Below, piece by piece: positions 1 through 11,249 of a DNA stretch of 64,000 bases; the stretch's first letter is position 1, and each line of letters opens with the position of its first letter. A model generated the notes under the pieces. The model was not told where the DNA came from. It worked only from the letters and a program-made list of their open reading frames with translations, and did not search any database. The DNA comes from Dactylonectria macrodidyma (lineage: Eukaryota; Ascomycota; Sordariomycetes; Hypocreales; Nectriaceae): the NCBI GenBank assembly GCA_020744425.1, contig JAGMUV010000003.1:2790001-2854000 (forward strand). The letters are read 5' to 3'. The translations under genes were made by a program, and so were the position numbers.

Positions 1-1
1 A

Positions 2-711
2 CTGTTACTGGGAGAAACTAAGTACACTGCTGCAGTCGATGTTTGGAGCGCAGCGTGTGTGATGGTTGAAATCTTCACACGCAATGCCATCTTCACCGGC
101 GACGGAACCGAGTTGAGTCAACTAGAGAAGATTTATAACATCTTGGGGACGCCGAATCGCCATGAGTGGCCTGGCCTTGTTGAGATGGCATGGTTTGAGC
201 TGCTTCGCCCAACCGCCAAGCGAAAGAACGTCTTCGCAGAGAAGTACCGGGAGAGGATAACCGAGGCCGGCTTTGATTTGTTGTCTGCCATGTTCCGCTA
301 CGATCCTGCGAAACGACCCAACGCCGCCGAGGTGCTGGAGCATCGTTATTTCACGACAGAGGAACCTTCTCCACGCCAGGCAATAGAGTAAGTTACCAAT
401 TTTTTCACCCATAGCCTCAGTCGTAACAGAGCAGCTAACCAGCCATTGCTAGACTCGCAAACATTGATGGGGACTGGCACGAGTTTGAGTCCAAGGCACT
501 CCGCAAGGAAAATGAGCGTCGGGATCGTGAGGCCCGCAAAGCTGCTAAGGAGGCCATGTCCCGGGACAAGGGCAAGGAGAAGGAGAAGGACAAGAAGCGC
601 GCCAACGAAGAGGGCGATCAAGAACGGGATTCGAAGCGTGTCCATGTCAACAAGGACCAGTCGACCAAGACTACCTCGAAAGAGGTCACTTCCACTGTCG
701 ACAAGGCATAA
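2..711 (+). CDS. ctk1: CTK1-type cyclin-dependent kinase, C-terminal part (5' end outside window)
   Basis: Catalytic subunit of the CTDK-I complex, a nuclear kinase that phosphorylates Ser2 of the RNA polymerase II C-terminal domain during elongation. Only the last 214 residues are here. Exons are 2-387 and 453-711; the intron has a GTAAGT donor and a CTAG acceptor and the frame closes across it. Visible are the end of the kinase domain (YTAAVDVWSAACVMVEI, subdomain IX, then NILGTPNRHEWPG typical of CDKs, then DPAKRPNAAEVLEH, subdomain XI). A charged tail starting GDWHEFESKALRKE and rich in Lys, Arg and Glu follows; this DWHEFE tail is what I associate with fungal Ctk1 rather than with Bur1/Sgv1. 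The ATP-binding and catalytic loops lie upstream of the window. Another CDK9/12-type kinase is the alternative. Confidence 0.85.
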
Positions 712-1789
712 GCTCGGCCATACCAGATGGTAAACCAATTATGTGTCCCAACGCCATGTTGGGTGTTGGTCTGCATCTTTCTCTTGACTCATTGGCACTG
801 ATCGACGTGGTCTCTCCAATTTTGCCCGGGGATCCATCGATTCCAGCTTCCCTTCTTCGCAGACCAACGGCTATTCTTCTGTTTTCTTATTTATTATCCG
901 GGGGATCAGCGTTTGCCTACACAACTACTACGTATGAACTTTTGATAGCGAATCGGTGGTTTGATCTTCACTTTTTGGGTTGGCTTTGGCTTGGGCCTCT
1001 GGCATGACATATCAACGACATGGCATGACATGGCGAGGTGGAATGGTCTCGCATTGGGATGGGGTCGGAATGGGATTGGGCAAGTGGTGGTTGAGTCGAT
1101 TTATTCTCTGAGCCGTGTAATATACCTATATCTGGCCGGGCACATTAGACGAAGCTGCAAGAGGGCCATCCAACCCATCACAAGAATGGGAATCTTAATA
1201 TGAAATATGTTACAAGGTGGTGTCCCCCCCCCCCAAGTCAAATGTCAAATCTTAAGTCAGACGCGTGTCAATGAAGTGGCGCGTTGGTTCAGGGTTTGAA
1301 GCCAACTCCGTGTGTTTAGTATTCTCGAATCCTCATCCGTCAAGATCTTAATCTCACAAGCCATTAAAACACAGCCATTCTTTCTGGCTCTTCAACCTCC
1401 TCTTCATTGTAAATCGCCCTTCCAGAGGTCCATTCTGTATTCGATCTGATATCACTTTTTTCCGCCCCGCCCCATCTCCTGTAACCATGTGTTTGTTGTG
1501 CCTCGTAAGTTCGTAAAATGTCATCAACGTCGTAACCGGTCATTCATATTTTTGTGTTCAGATGAAATAGAGCTCAGAGGTGAAAGAAAATCGGGTGCTG
1601 AAGTTCCCTCACACCAGTTTCAACCAATTATCACATATCGTGATATTGCGATCTATGGGCAGTGTCTGTGGTGGCAGCACCTGCCGACCAGCCAGCCAGG
1701 CTCAAGTTGACCACGTGCAATATTCCATACTTGATGTAACTATCACATCTGGAGAGTGCTGTGTTCCTCTCGTGTAATTTTTGTGTAGC
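712..1789. other. Intergenic, between convergent ctk1 and an unknown gene
   Basis: No gene recognised. The first part is presumably the ctk1 3' UTR. It contains a tandem-like repetition of TGGCATGACAT (about 1001-1031) and an 11-base C run at 1224-1234. Short ORFs here have no recognisable motifs. Confidence 0.5.
1224..1234. repeat. Poly-C homopolymer (11 bases)
   Basis: Eleven consecutive C residues read directly from the sequence, in the ctk1 downstream region. Runs of this length are prone to sequencing and replication slippage. Confidence 0.9.
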
Positions 1790-3316
1790 TTAGGGATAGG
1801 CAGTAGCCTCGATACCTTTCCCTTTGACGTCAGTCGATTTGAGGAGCTCTCGCAAGCTTCCCTCTGCACGACCCCTGGAGGTGGATGACGACTCCGAGGG
1901 ACGCCATGTCATCCAGCCGCTGAGTGTCGATATAATGCTGTTCCTATGGTTTGGAGAGTCCACGGGCGGCATGGATCCATTCACAATAGGTTGAGCGGGA
2001 CCTTGAGGCGAAACGAGCTTTCTCTTGGGAGTTCGGTGCTCCTTCTGTGGTGGCTCGGGAGCAGTGCGAATTTCGAGTTGACTGCTCGATGTCCGGGGAT
2101 GAGCTGGCTCGCTCACTAGACCAATCGCCGAGTTTCTGGGAGAAGTTGTGTCGCTAAGGACCAGGCTCTGCCGGGAGCCGTCGATGAGGGCCAGTGAACC
2201 GGACCGTCTCGCACGAGGTATCCTGGGTGGAGAACCATCCACTTGAGATGGATTGGCTTCAGAACCATTCTGAGAAGACTTTGATGATCCGTTCCTTGAT
2301 CCTTTTCTCGCGGCCCTACCACGGACTTCCTCGGCAATCTCAGCCGCCGATCTCTTCTTGGATTTATCCTCGTCAGAAGACCGGCTGGAGGACATGATGG
2401 TTTCGAGCGTTCCCATGGCCCGGCTGTTTCTCCTCACGCCCATTGGTCGCCTCCTCTGGCGTCTCATGTTCCTCTCATCGTCAGACGAAACAACCTGGAG
2501 CGTAGGTCCCTGGGAATCTTGAGATTGGACGCCTTCCGCCAAAAATGAGGTGCCTGAGCCGTGAGGAGCATAGTGCACCTCGTACTGGTTACTCAGTGAA
2601 TACCGAGACTTGGCACATATCTCAGCGATCCGGTCCAGATCAGCGTTAATGTCAGTACCAGGGTTTTCATCTTCTAAATGAGCCATGAAGCTTTTGAAGC
2701 GGAAGGCGTCCACTGGCGGGAGTTTGGCCTCCTCGGGTCCATCGAGTCGTTTCTTGGCGCGAGTCCGAGCCATGGTCCCCAGCATTCCATTCCTGGCAGG
2801 TGTGAGACTAGCAGTAAAGGGAAGCACACGCCTAACAATGGCAGCCGGTCCTCCACTGTCTGACACGGCTGTGCGAGCGCCTCCACCGTTGACAATGATC
2901 ACACCACGATCAGTACTTATAGGTCGACTCGGCAAAGGCGAATAGTAGCTACGGACTATGACGGGCTGTGAGTAAGTGGCGTTCTGAGCACCGGTAGATT
3001 TTGCGTAGCGGTGACGGCTGGGGAAGTTGTGATTGAACTCGCGAAGGGCCGAGGTACGGTCCCGGGCCGTCGAATCGTCCACGGGGATGGGTTTGCCTTC
3101 TGCAGTTGAGGGGACGAGACTGGTCGAGGAGGCGTTGGACTGGAAGAGCGGCGGGAAAGAGAATGGGAGGGATTGTCGACGAGGTTTGGCTGGGCTTAGG
3201 CCGGACGAGGTGGAGACGGCGTTAGAGGCGACAGTGGAGGCAGGTGGGTGAGGGCGATGGTAAGGCGGAGGAGGTTGTCCGGGGGCTTGAGACGGAGGTT
3301 GACCCGTAGAAGGCAT
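1790..3316 (-). CDS. Unknown fungal protein, Pro/Ser-rich and basic
   Basis: A single-exon gene of 508 residues that I do not recognise. The first true ATG is at 3316 (MPSTGQPPSQ). The open frame continues upstream to 3430 but only through a GTG and a (TA)n microsatellite, which is better read as 5' leader. The N-terminal ~200 residues are low-complexity (Pro-rich, then Ser/Arg-rich). A more ordered block follows around residues 205-270, from TMARTRAKKRLDGPEEAKLP through FRFKSFMAHLEDENPGTDI to ADLDRIAEICAKSRYSLSNQYEVHY. The C-terminal half is Ser/Arg/Lys-rich with likely nuclear localisation stretches (NMRRQRRRPMGVRRNSR, KSKKRSAAEI). No membrane segment or signal peptide is seen. The long ORF and the ordered core make it a likely gene; function unknown, perhaps nuclear. 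Confidence 0.7.
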   Translation of the reverse strand: MPSTGQPPSQAPGQPPPPYHRPHPPASTVASNAVSTSSGLSPAKPRRQSLPFSFPPLFQSNASSTSLVPSTAEGKPIPVDDSTARDRTSALREFNHNFPSRHRYAKSTGAQNATYSQPVIVRSYYSPLPSRPISTDRGVIIVNGGGARTAVSDSGGPAAIVRRVLPFTASLTPARNGMLGTMARTRAKKRLDGPEEAKLPPVDAFRFKSFMAHLEDENPGTDINADLDRIAEICAKSRYSLSNQYEVHYAPHGSGTSFLAEGVQSQDSQGPTLQVVSSDDERNMRRQRRRPMGVRRNSRAMGTLETIMSSSRSSDEDKSKKRSAAEIAEEVRGRAARKGSRNGSSKSSQNGSEANPSQVDGSPPRIPRARRSGSLALIDGSRQSLVLSDTTSPRNSAIGLVSEPAHPRTSSSQLEIRTAPEPPQKEHRTPKRKLVSPQGPAQPIVNGSMPPVDSPNHRNSIISTLSGWMTWRPSESSSTSRGRAEGSLRELLKSTDVKGKGIEATAYP

Positions 3317-3353
3317 CTTGGAAAGGCGTCGCCGACCGATCTGGAAGAGCGGG

Positions 3354-3379
3354 TATATATATATATATATATATATATA
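3354..3379. repeat. (TA)13 microsatellite
   Basis: Twenty-six bases of perfect TA repeat, about 38 bp upstream of the start codon of the minus-strand gene at 1790-3316, so within its promoter or 5' leader. The frame stays open through it (Tyr-Ile repeats), which artificially extends the ORF upstream. Confidence 0.95.
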
Positions 3380-5884
3380 AGTGGCGGTGCGGCGGTAGTT
3401 CAGTGGAGCATTGAGGTCGAGACGCGGCACAGGTTACACGTCAAGATGTCGTCAAGGGGAAAGGGTGTGCGTAGGCGGCGATGATCTGGCAGTAGTGGCA
3501 GTTCGTTGTCTGTGGTTGACCAGCATGCAGCTGGGTAGCTAGATAGCAGATGTCGTCGACTGAGAGCGGCAGGACGACCAGGGAGAGCGGAAGTGGAAGG
3601 TCAAGGAAGGGGGGGAGTGGAGAGGGAGAGAGCAGCTGGAACCATTCAGATCATGCTGGCCAGCAGCTGGACGACAGAACGAAGAAGGGAGGGAGAGATT
3701 CTGGGCTGGCGTTGTCGTCTTGGTCGTTTGACTATCGGCAGGGCGTCTGGACTGTCTTCTGCGATGCGATGCGCTGCCACGACGCGATGGTGGAGACGAT
3801 GGGATGGGACGCAGGATGCAAAAAAACGGTGGGCAAAGGACGTTAAAAAGAGATAACAGGTGCCAAGTACGCAGTACCCGGGATTGCCGCTTGCTCTGGT
3901 AGGTGCGCGGTGCAAGCAGGCACGACACAGAGGTATGAAGTACACAGGCTCTCTTCCACGGGAAGGAGCAGTGACAAGGGGAGGAAGGGCAAGTACGCCC
4001 ACGGTCAAGGCCGAGGAAGGAAACGATGGGTGGGTCTTTTCCCGGGGGTTGCTGGCGGGCGGCAGGTGAGACACGACGACGGATGGAAGCAAGAGCGGAG
4101 ATCGTTTTTAGAGGAAGGCAGATGGGAGGCAAAAGGGGGGGCGAGAACACAGGGGGGACGTGGGGGGTTTGGATTTGATCCCTCCTCTGCACTTTGCGTT
4201 GTCTGCTGCGGTGCTCTCTCGTCCTGCTGCTGCTGAATAAAAAAAACCTGAAAGGTGAATGGGGAATAAATGCATACCCAGGTAGCTAAGAGACGCGAGA
4301 TGCACGAGTGTCGTGGCTATCGTCCAGAGGGTGATGCCCCGTCCGTCCCGGCCCCGCGCTGCTCGTGATTGGCTCCACACTTGAATAGTCCCTCCCAGGA
4401 ATGCACCACACACCACCACCGTTACCACTAATTACCACCCCGACCGCTCGCCGCTTGACCTCCAACTAAAAAATAAAAACCTACCCTTCAAGCCAGGCGT
4501 GCCATTGGCGAAAGAGCCAAGGAGGGGGCACAGAGTACTTTGTACGACAGGCTCGGTGTGATGTGGCTCAAATCAACGCCCTCCGTTCGCCTTCGCCGCT
4601 TTGGGTTTGTCCCCGGACGGTAAAGATACTGTTGAGACTTGATGAGACCGGCTCGCCGCCGGCGACGAAGAAAATGCTTTTTCCTCGACAAGCCTCGCAC
4701 TAAGGCAGAGAGGGATCAACGAACATGTACAGTACCCAGCCAACTAGTTATCGAAAAAGCTGAGAACTGACCGACCGTCCATCCTCTCCAATTGCCGCTC
4801 TGGCTAGTGATTCAGAGCGAAAACCTACACCGGCTCTGATCCCCCCTTTGCCCACAACCTGCCGCTTGGATCGTTTCCAATTGGTCTAAACTATCACCAG
4901 TGACAACACATCCATCGACCCGTCCCTGTCATAGTACCTTTTCCTGCTCAATGAATGGGTGCATACCATTTCCAGTACCGTACATGATGAGCAATCCTGC
5001 CAATCTATTAGTCCCATCTTGGCTATACAACGCGGGGGGCTTCAATGTTCAACGCCCAGCTCCGGCCAAACCTCCGCATCCCTCCACAGATGAGATGATT
5101 GGCATCTTCAAAACCTGGCCCTTTCTCCCCGCCGCGGATGTGCATCCCGAGGTAAACACCTCCGCGTAACCGTACGTATACGCACATATCTAGTGACCAA
5201 CAAGAGAGGCTGTATTGAGTCTTGTTCAATGCGCTGTACGTCCAGCTTGCTCTGCATCTTCGTCCCCTGGTGCCGAAGGTAACTAACCCTTTGACACACC
5301 CTGTAAGACCGCAGCCAGCCGAACATTGCCATGTCGTCAACAGCACGTCCGGTCGACCCCCATTTCCGGACCACCAGCAACCGTCTCTACAGGCATTCCC
5401 TGTCTCCGGGCCGCTTGAAAATGTCTTGTTTTGCTTATTAATGCCCGTGGCGCTGCTGCATGCATCGCGGCGTGATGGTGGCACCCGTCGTGTCATTGCC
5501 AACTCAGTCTACAGGGTCGCACCCGGATTCGCTGGCTGCATTTATCGCCTCGCCGCCCACCCCTTCTTCACACTTGGGCCATATTTGGCAATTCATCTGG
5601 CTAAAAGCACCTCGGTTCGAAACCGTTTGCCCGGCGATTTGCATAATTCATGATATTGACCTTGGTCTCTGACACACAGAAGATGTGATGATGTCCGCCT
5701 CGGTACGCCTGCGTGTGCCTATCGTACATGACTCTAGCAACACGTGATAATATCCGCTACTACCCCTACGATCGTGCCTTGGTTCCATTCACCTTTCGGT
5801 GCATCCAGCGGCGTTAATGTGACCTTTGGCTTCCTCAACTCGGCCCTCGATTAACGTGGGTTACTTGAGGATGAGCATATCCCT
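3380..5884. other. Intergenic, 2.5 kb without a recognised gene
   Basis: Upstream of the minus-strand gene at 1790-3316 and downstream of the pmp3-like gene. Several overlapping ORFs of 70-217 codons exist on both strands (for example 3539-4192 minus), but they are Ser/Arg/Pro-rich, mutually overlapping and carry no domain signature. I treat the region as promoter and leader sequence. Confidence 0.45.
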
Positions 5885-6354
5885 TTAAGCTGTGGTCTGA
5901 ACAATCGTTCCGTAGCCCTGTCCACCGGTCTGGATATGATCCGAGTACACACCCGGGGCCGGGCCCGTAGCGAAACGACCTTCGCGAGCTTGCTCCCGCC
6001 GATCATAGTACACATACTCGAGGTAGAAGGCGTGGATGTGGCCCGGCAAATAGCCCAGGAGTGTCAGGCAAATGTTGATAAAGAGGTCTAGCCACACGTG
6101 TCAGCCAGCTGGCCCTCCTGCGGCCGTGGCCACTCAGGAATGTTCCCCAGTCACGGAAAAAAGAGGTCAAACTTACCCATGCCGCATCCTGCGACAGCCC
6201 AGGCTCCGATGGGAGGGACTGGAGACGATCAGTTAGCTACTGATGCATGGTCCATACCCCGCGCCCTGTCCTCACTGCGACTTCAGGTTAAGGAGGGGGA
6301 TGACGTACACAAGATCGTGATGAGGACGAGAAAGACGGCGGATACGGCACCCAT
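5885..6354 (-). CDS. Pmp3/UPF0057 (stress-induced) small membrane protein
   Basis: Small plasma-membrane proteolipid of the PMP3/RCI2/UPF0057 family, which in yeast and plants influences membrane potential and salt tolerance. I assembled three exons on the minus strand: 6354-6309, 6218-6177 and 6087-5885, with donors GTACGT and GTAAGT and AG acceptors, all in frame, giving 96 residues. Residues 1-27 are a hydrophobic helix running into the family motif LFPPIGAW. The AGCGMDLFINICLTLLGYLPGHIHA stretch matches the family core and forms the second membrane segment. A C-terminal tail of ~45 residues (EYVYYDRREQAREG onward, Gly/Gln-rich) follows; short family members stop soon after the second helix, so this is the longer fungal type. 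The full gene cannot be seen in any single ORF because exons 1 and 2 are only 46 and 42 bp. Confidence 0.9.
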
Positions 6355-9300
6355 TTTGGCGGTTGCGTGTTTGTGTTGATCGATCAGATCAGACGCGAGT
6401 GAGCTGTTGTGTGCTGTGATTGTGCGGGGTTGTGCGAGAAGTTGTAAACGTGCACTGTCTCGATCGAGGAAAATGACGAATGTCTTGCAGGAGAGAAACT
6501 GTGCAAAGCAACTTCAGAGGGAAGGTTGTCGTATATTTCTACTTTTCATCACAAACGTACAAGGCTCTCCGCCGCGTAACCCGGCGTAACGTGATGGCGT
6601 TCCAAAGCAAGACCAAGGTGCCTCAGGGCGTGACGTGGTGGCAGGCCGATGACGTAGGCCAACAAGGCGATAAGGTAAGTACGTGAGTAGCCCAATGGCG
6701 ATGCCTGATTCTTCTTTTCTTTGCTCAACACAATGCTCCCAAGTTAATTCCTTCTTTACGACAGTTGAGGGAAGCTTATGACTCTTCTAGCAAAGTCAAT
6801 TGATGCCGTAGTGTAGAGTCTAAGACGAGCTGTCTGCGTAGAGGACATCATGGTTTCTTAGCCAAAACACAGCCATGTTGAACAACACTGGTGCATTGCT
6901 CTTGGCGCACCGAGTCGTAACTATGACTCCCAACGTTAGGTGTGTCTCTCATCAAATCGGGGCTTTTCCTCACCTGACAAGGACTCGCACATAGCACCTG
7001 GCTATTTTCGGGTTACAGTGCCTTGTGGTGGGAGATGCAACCGTCACCTGCGTCATCTCCCTTGTGCGAGGTGAAAATAACCGCCGTTGGGGCCGCATCA
7101 CCGTAGCACTTGATGAGCCTGGATGCATCCACTCCGATCTCGCCCCGTTCCGTTCGGCCACGGTCTTGAAGACAAGAACGTATCAAGTTAGATGCCTCCC
7201 GTGAGTATGCACAGGCATGTGGCTTTCTGAGACAGCATACTGTGCGTGCTCCTTTGCCAATCGCGTTATTCTTGAAGGCTGCCTACTGCCTAAAAATAGA
7301 CACCTCCAGGGCCGAAGGGCATGGCTTGTGCTGTCTTTCCCGAGACATAATATAAATCCCTGCAGGAAGAATAATACGCGATAGTAATCAACATTATCAT
7401 CACATGTTATGGGGATTTGTCCAGTAGTTTGATAGAGGTAATTAGATACGCCCTGCCACGCATAGAGGAGTCGAACGAAATGAACTCGAGAACAATGTAG
7501 GGTCTTTTCGGATCGTAGTGTTGCACAAGGCTCTTGGCTCTCAACTAGGAATTTGCACGAAATGCTCTCTCCTCGTAAGCGCTCAGCAGCTAGTGATATG
7601 GCAATCTCGGGACCGTTTATCAATGAGCGCGAAATGCTGAGCAATTGTCAACTGGAAATGAAGCCCGCAAGCGCCAAACTTAGAGGATCCGGGGTCTATG
7701 TTCTCTTCGGCCAGCGGTTTTCACAAGAGAACGACTTTATTACGTACTGTACTTAGTAGAAGACCATTGGCAAGGATGACAGGTCCCAGCCCGTCGGCTT
7801 GGATCCATGGGTATCTCGACGTTCCCGCTTCCGCGCCAGCGACGGGATGCACCCCAGGGAATTCTCCAGCGGAGGTAGCTCCAGGGGCTGAGGAGGGTAG
7901 TGTGAGTGATTCAGGGCATGCTGGACTTTCGCAGCCAGTTTCATCCGATGCGGAGAATAAGCCGCCGGTTGATGGGTCGAGGTGGTAGTTGCAACCGTAC
8001 TTCTACCCTTGATATCGCCTGCGGATTCGTTCTTGAGCCTGTAAGCTTCTTGGTGTCCGACATAACAGGGCAAGTCTGTGGTTTCGGCGGGCTACACGTC
8101 GCGGCCATGCAAAATGATAAGAATCGCCGGCGGAGAGGACTTGGCGAATGTGATATTCTAGAAGCTTTGCCTGGGGTCTTGTCGCCCTGGAGAATCTCAT
8201 TGCGAATCTGGGTTCAACCCCCTGAGTATGTACATAGTGCGGATGAGGAACATCAACGGTTGAATCGGGGTGTCTTGAAAGCCGTCCGTCCGAACGAACG
8301 AGAAGGACAAACTACTTTGCGGTTTGACAAGCGGGGCCATGTGTTCCGGCATATGGTGAAATAGAGACGCTGACCTGGGCATACGTAGTAGCTCATGATA
8401 TATCTCATACATGAGACAGATCAAAATCTCGGTGTTGCTTTTTGATGTTGGTTGTCATGGTGGCCAGGCAAGGAGGGGGCAGCGACATCATTGTGGACTG
8501 ATGTCGACGGAGCGAGATGACACCTCACCCAAGTCGGCAAGTCGAGTCTCCGCAATGGTGGGACTCATCTGCAAGGCCGACTTTTTGACATTTCTGGTCC
8601 ATCTTGGTAAGTTCCAGTACTTACAGTATTTGCGTACGAATGCGTGGCTGAGGAGAAGGCGGTTTGTTGTCTCATCGAAAGACTTGCGCCTCACACGTGG
8701 GGAACCAGAGAATGGCTTAGTCTTGAGGGGTGTGGTCGACATGGGGAATAGGTGGGAGAGGCTGCATCACAGGTTTGGTTCGTGTTTCGTCTCATCAGAT
8801 GGTATTGTCGAGGAAGTGTCGGGTTTGTACAGTACGTTGGATTCATATCGGCCACTGTACAGTAGTGGTCTACAGATAGATGGATACCAAGCCAACATCT
8901 CCTGCTGACTTCGGTGCGAGTGTGACATATTATCAATTAGTAGGTACTGTACAACACAGAGGGGATAAGCCGTCAGCTTGTTCCCTTCGTTCCCTATTCA
9001 CACGAGAGGGGCTTGGCCTGGGACAAGTGGTGTGTCTGTCTTGACGTTGATGTGTGTGTGGGTGGTCCCGTTTGGGGTCGCGCGGGTACGGCGGGAAAAT
9101 GATTGATGATCCAGCCATCTGGCCAGCCGTGGAAGGCGTGAAGAGGTGGATGAGATAGGTACGTCCGTAGGCACTTTGGCTCGGATATTTGGAATTCGTT
9201 TGCTGCTCCATATCGATATCCTGCGGAAGCCGTGGGAAAAGAGGCCGCCGGGAGATGACGGCAAACGGCAGCCAGCTTGTTGACTCGTCGACTCGCCGAG

Positions 9301-11249
9301 CCTTGAGACTAACGCTGTGCAATCGGGCAAATGTGAAGTGTGTGTGCCTGTGTGCATATGCAGGCGTTTGTGTGCGTTGTGTGGCACGACGAGGCATCTA
9401 ATTAGTTACTGTACCGGGCTGTCTTGGACACTGTGATAATTACTAATAAATGACAACGGGTGAGGGAATTGGGAGGGCGTCCATCATCAGTGGTCAATTG
9501 TAACGAGCACGATTTCGCCTCGTCTCCTTCATGGCAACCCTCCACCTGAACCAGTCGCCCGTGCACATTTTCAGGCCTGTAGGCTGTAGCAGGGAGCAGG
9601 GAGGAGTAGCAGATGGGACAATGTCACCTCATCTCGCCTCGTGGTGTTTGTGACCGACGACTGACGCACGTATCGTCTTGAGAGCATGCATTCGTGTCGT
9701 TGCCCGAGTGTCATTGACGAGTAAACGTACCATGATTGATCGAGCAACAAACCAAGGAGCGTGGTGCGTAAGTATCAAGATGCGATGCCAGATGTTGTGG
9801 TGTCACAGTTGACATGTTGAGTAAGAAGCCCTAGCCGGCTTGGAGAGAGAGGATGGAAGACGGACGGATGCGTGTCGTTGCCCCCAAAAAGTAGGGGTAG
9901 GATGGTAGGATGGTAGGATGATGGGAAACAGGGTAGTACTTTGCGGATTCACTTGGTTTGCCGCATGGCCACAAGTACCAGGGCGAACAAGTTGCCTTCA
10001 TCCCCATCATGAATGGCATCTTCGGTCCGCAACGTGCTGGAGGGCCACCTAACAACGTCTGGGTTTCTCGCAGGTGCTCCACTGGAAGGCTTAGGACAGG
10101 GCGGCGTGGTTGACCTGGGCGTCGGGTCACAGGGGCCCTAGGCGGTTTGGGCCCATCCCCGTCTCCCCGAATGGGACGTCGGGGGACTGCTTGAGGGTCT
10201 CTGATACTGTGTACCTGAGGTACTCACCCGCTGCATGCCCGTTGAACGAGTCCTGTACCAAAAGTTAACCGCTGGACGGCAGCACTGCCCGGTACTGAAG
10301 GAAGGTCTCAGAGCCAGCAAAAGGTGAGGAAAATGAAGCCCCCACAAATCCCCAGAATACAACCATGGATGGGGTCTCTTTTCTCTTTTCCCTTTTCATC
10401 CTCTCATCCTGCCAGTTCATAATTATATTCTCATACCCTCTCTTTCGTGATACATCCTATCCTATCTGCTCCTCTTGGTCTCCTCGAATCTGAAATATTG
10501 AGACGATTGGAAAGTGAGTGGGTAGCAAATACCGAGATTGTTGTCTGTGGCAGAGGCCATAATTAACCCCTCCAAATATATTCCCCCCCCCCTGTCAACG
10601 CTCATCCATCCTTCTTTCTTCCCCTATCCCACCTTTCCCCACCAAGGAAGGCTAGTGGTCGTCCTGTCGGATCCTGGTGTGCATCGACAATTGATAGGTA
10701 CATCAACTGACCAAAACAGCACTGTACAGTGCCCTGAAATCCCGGCCAGGGCTGCGCTGCACAAGGCCTACAGGTACCGAATCTCACAGCGTCCCGGTGT
10801 CCCAGTGTCCCAGCGGACTTGGCGGGAGGACCGTAGGTACCGTCGCCAGCACAACGACAACCCGCGGCCCTTTTTTTCCGTTGCTGTTTCGGCACGGTGC
10901 AACTGGAGAAACTGGAGAAGGTCTGAGCCTCTGTGGTCTCTCTTCGCCTTTGGTGCCTTTGCCTCTCCTGAAGCTTTCCACTGGCCACTTCCGACTCCCG
11001 CCCAACTTTGACCACGCCCTCACCTCCCTCACCTCACCTCACCCAGCGCATCGCGACTTGGCCGGGCCACGGGCTAGTTGCAGACCTCTTGACTTCTTCT
11101 TCACCCTCGCACCTCGTCGACCATTTCGTCAAGACGACCTCTACGCGATCCCTTCGTCGTCGTCCCACCGTCGCCGCCGTCCCCGTTTAGCCGCGTCCTC
11201 TTCCGTGTCCTTCGCCCTCGGTCCTCGTCCGACCGAACCCTCCGCAGCC
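6355..11249. other. Gene-poor interval of about 4.9 kb
   Basis: No gene can be supported. Upstream of the pmp3-like gene the sequence is ordinary mixed composition. ORFs at 7183-7644 (minus), 7906-8364 (plus), 8411-8908 (plus) and 8933-9397 (minus) lack recognisable motifs, convincing splice continuations or low-complexity patterns of real fungal proteins. TG-rich tracts occur at 9040-9065 and 9335-9385. From about 10370 the plus strand becomes pyrimidine-rich, which fits a promoter and long 5' leader for the Nrp1-like gene starting at 11250. Confidence 0.45.

Noticed and set aside
3539..4192. 217-codon minus-strand ORF
   Set aside because: Ser/Pro/Arg-rich with many overlapping ORFs in other frames, and no recognisable domain; typical of GC-rich leader sequence.
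5590..5640. tRNA-like B box (GGTTCGAAACC)
   Set aside because: No matching A box at the right distance and no acceptor stem; not a tRNA.
8190..8230. GGGTTCAACCCC resembling a tRNA T-arm
   Set aside because: Cloverleaf cannot be built with the flanking sequence.
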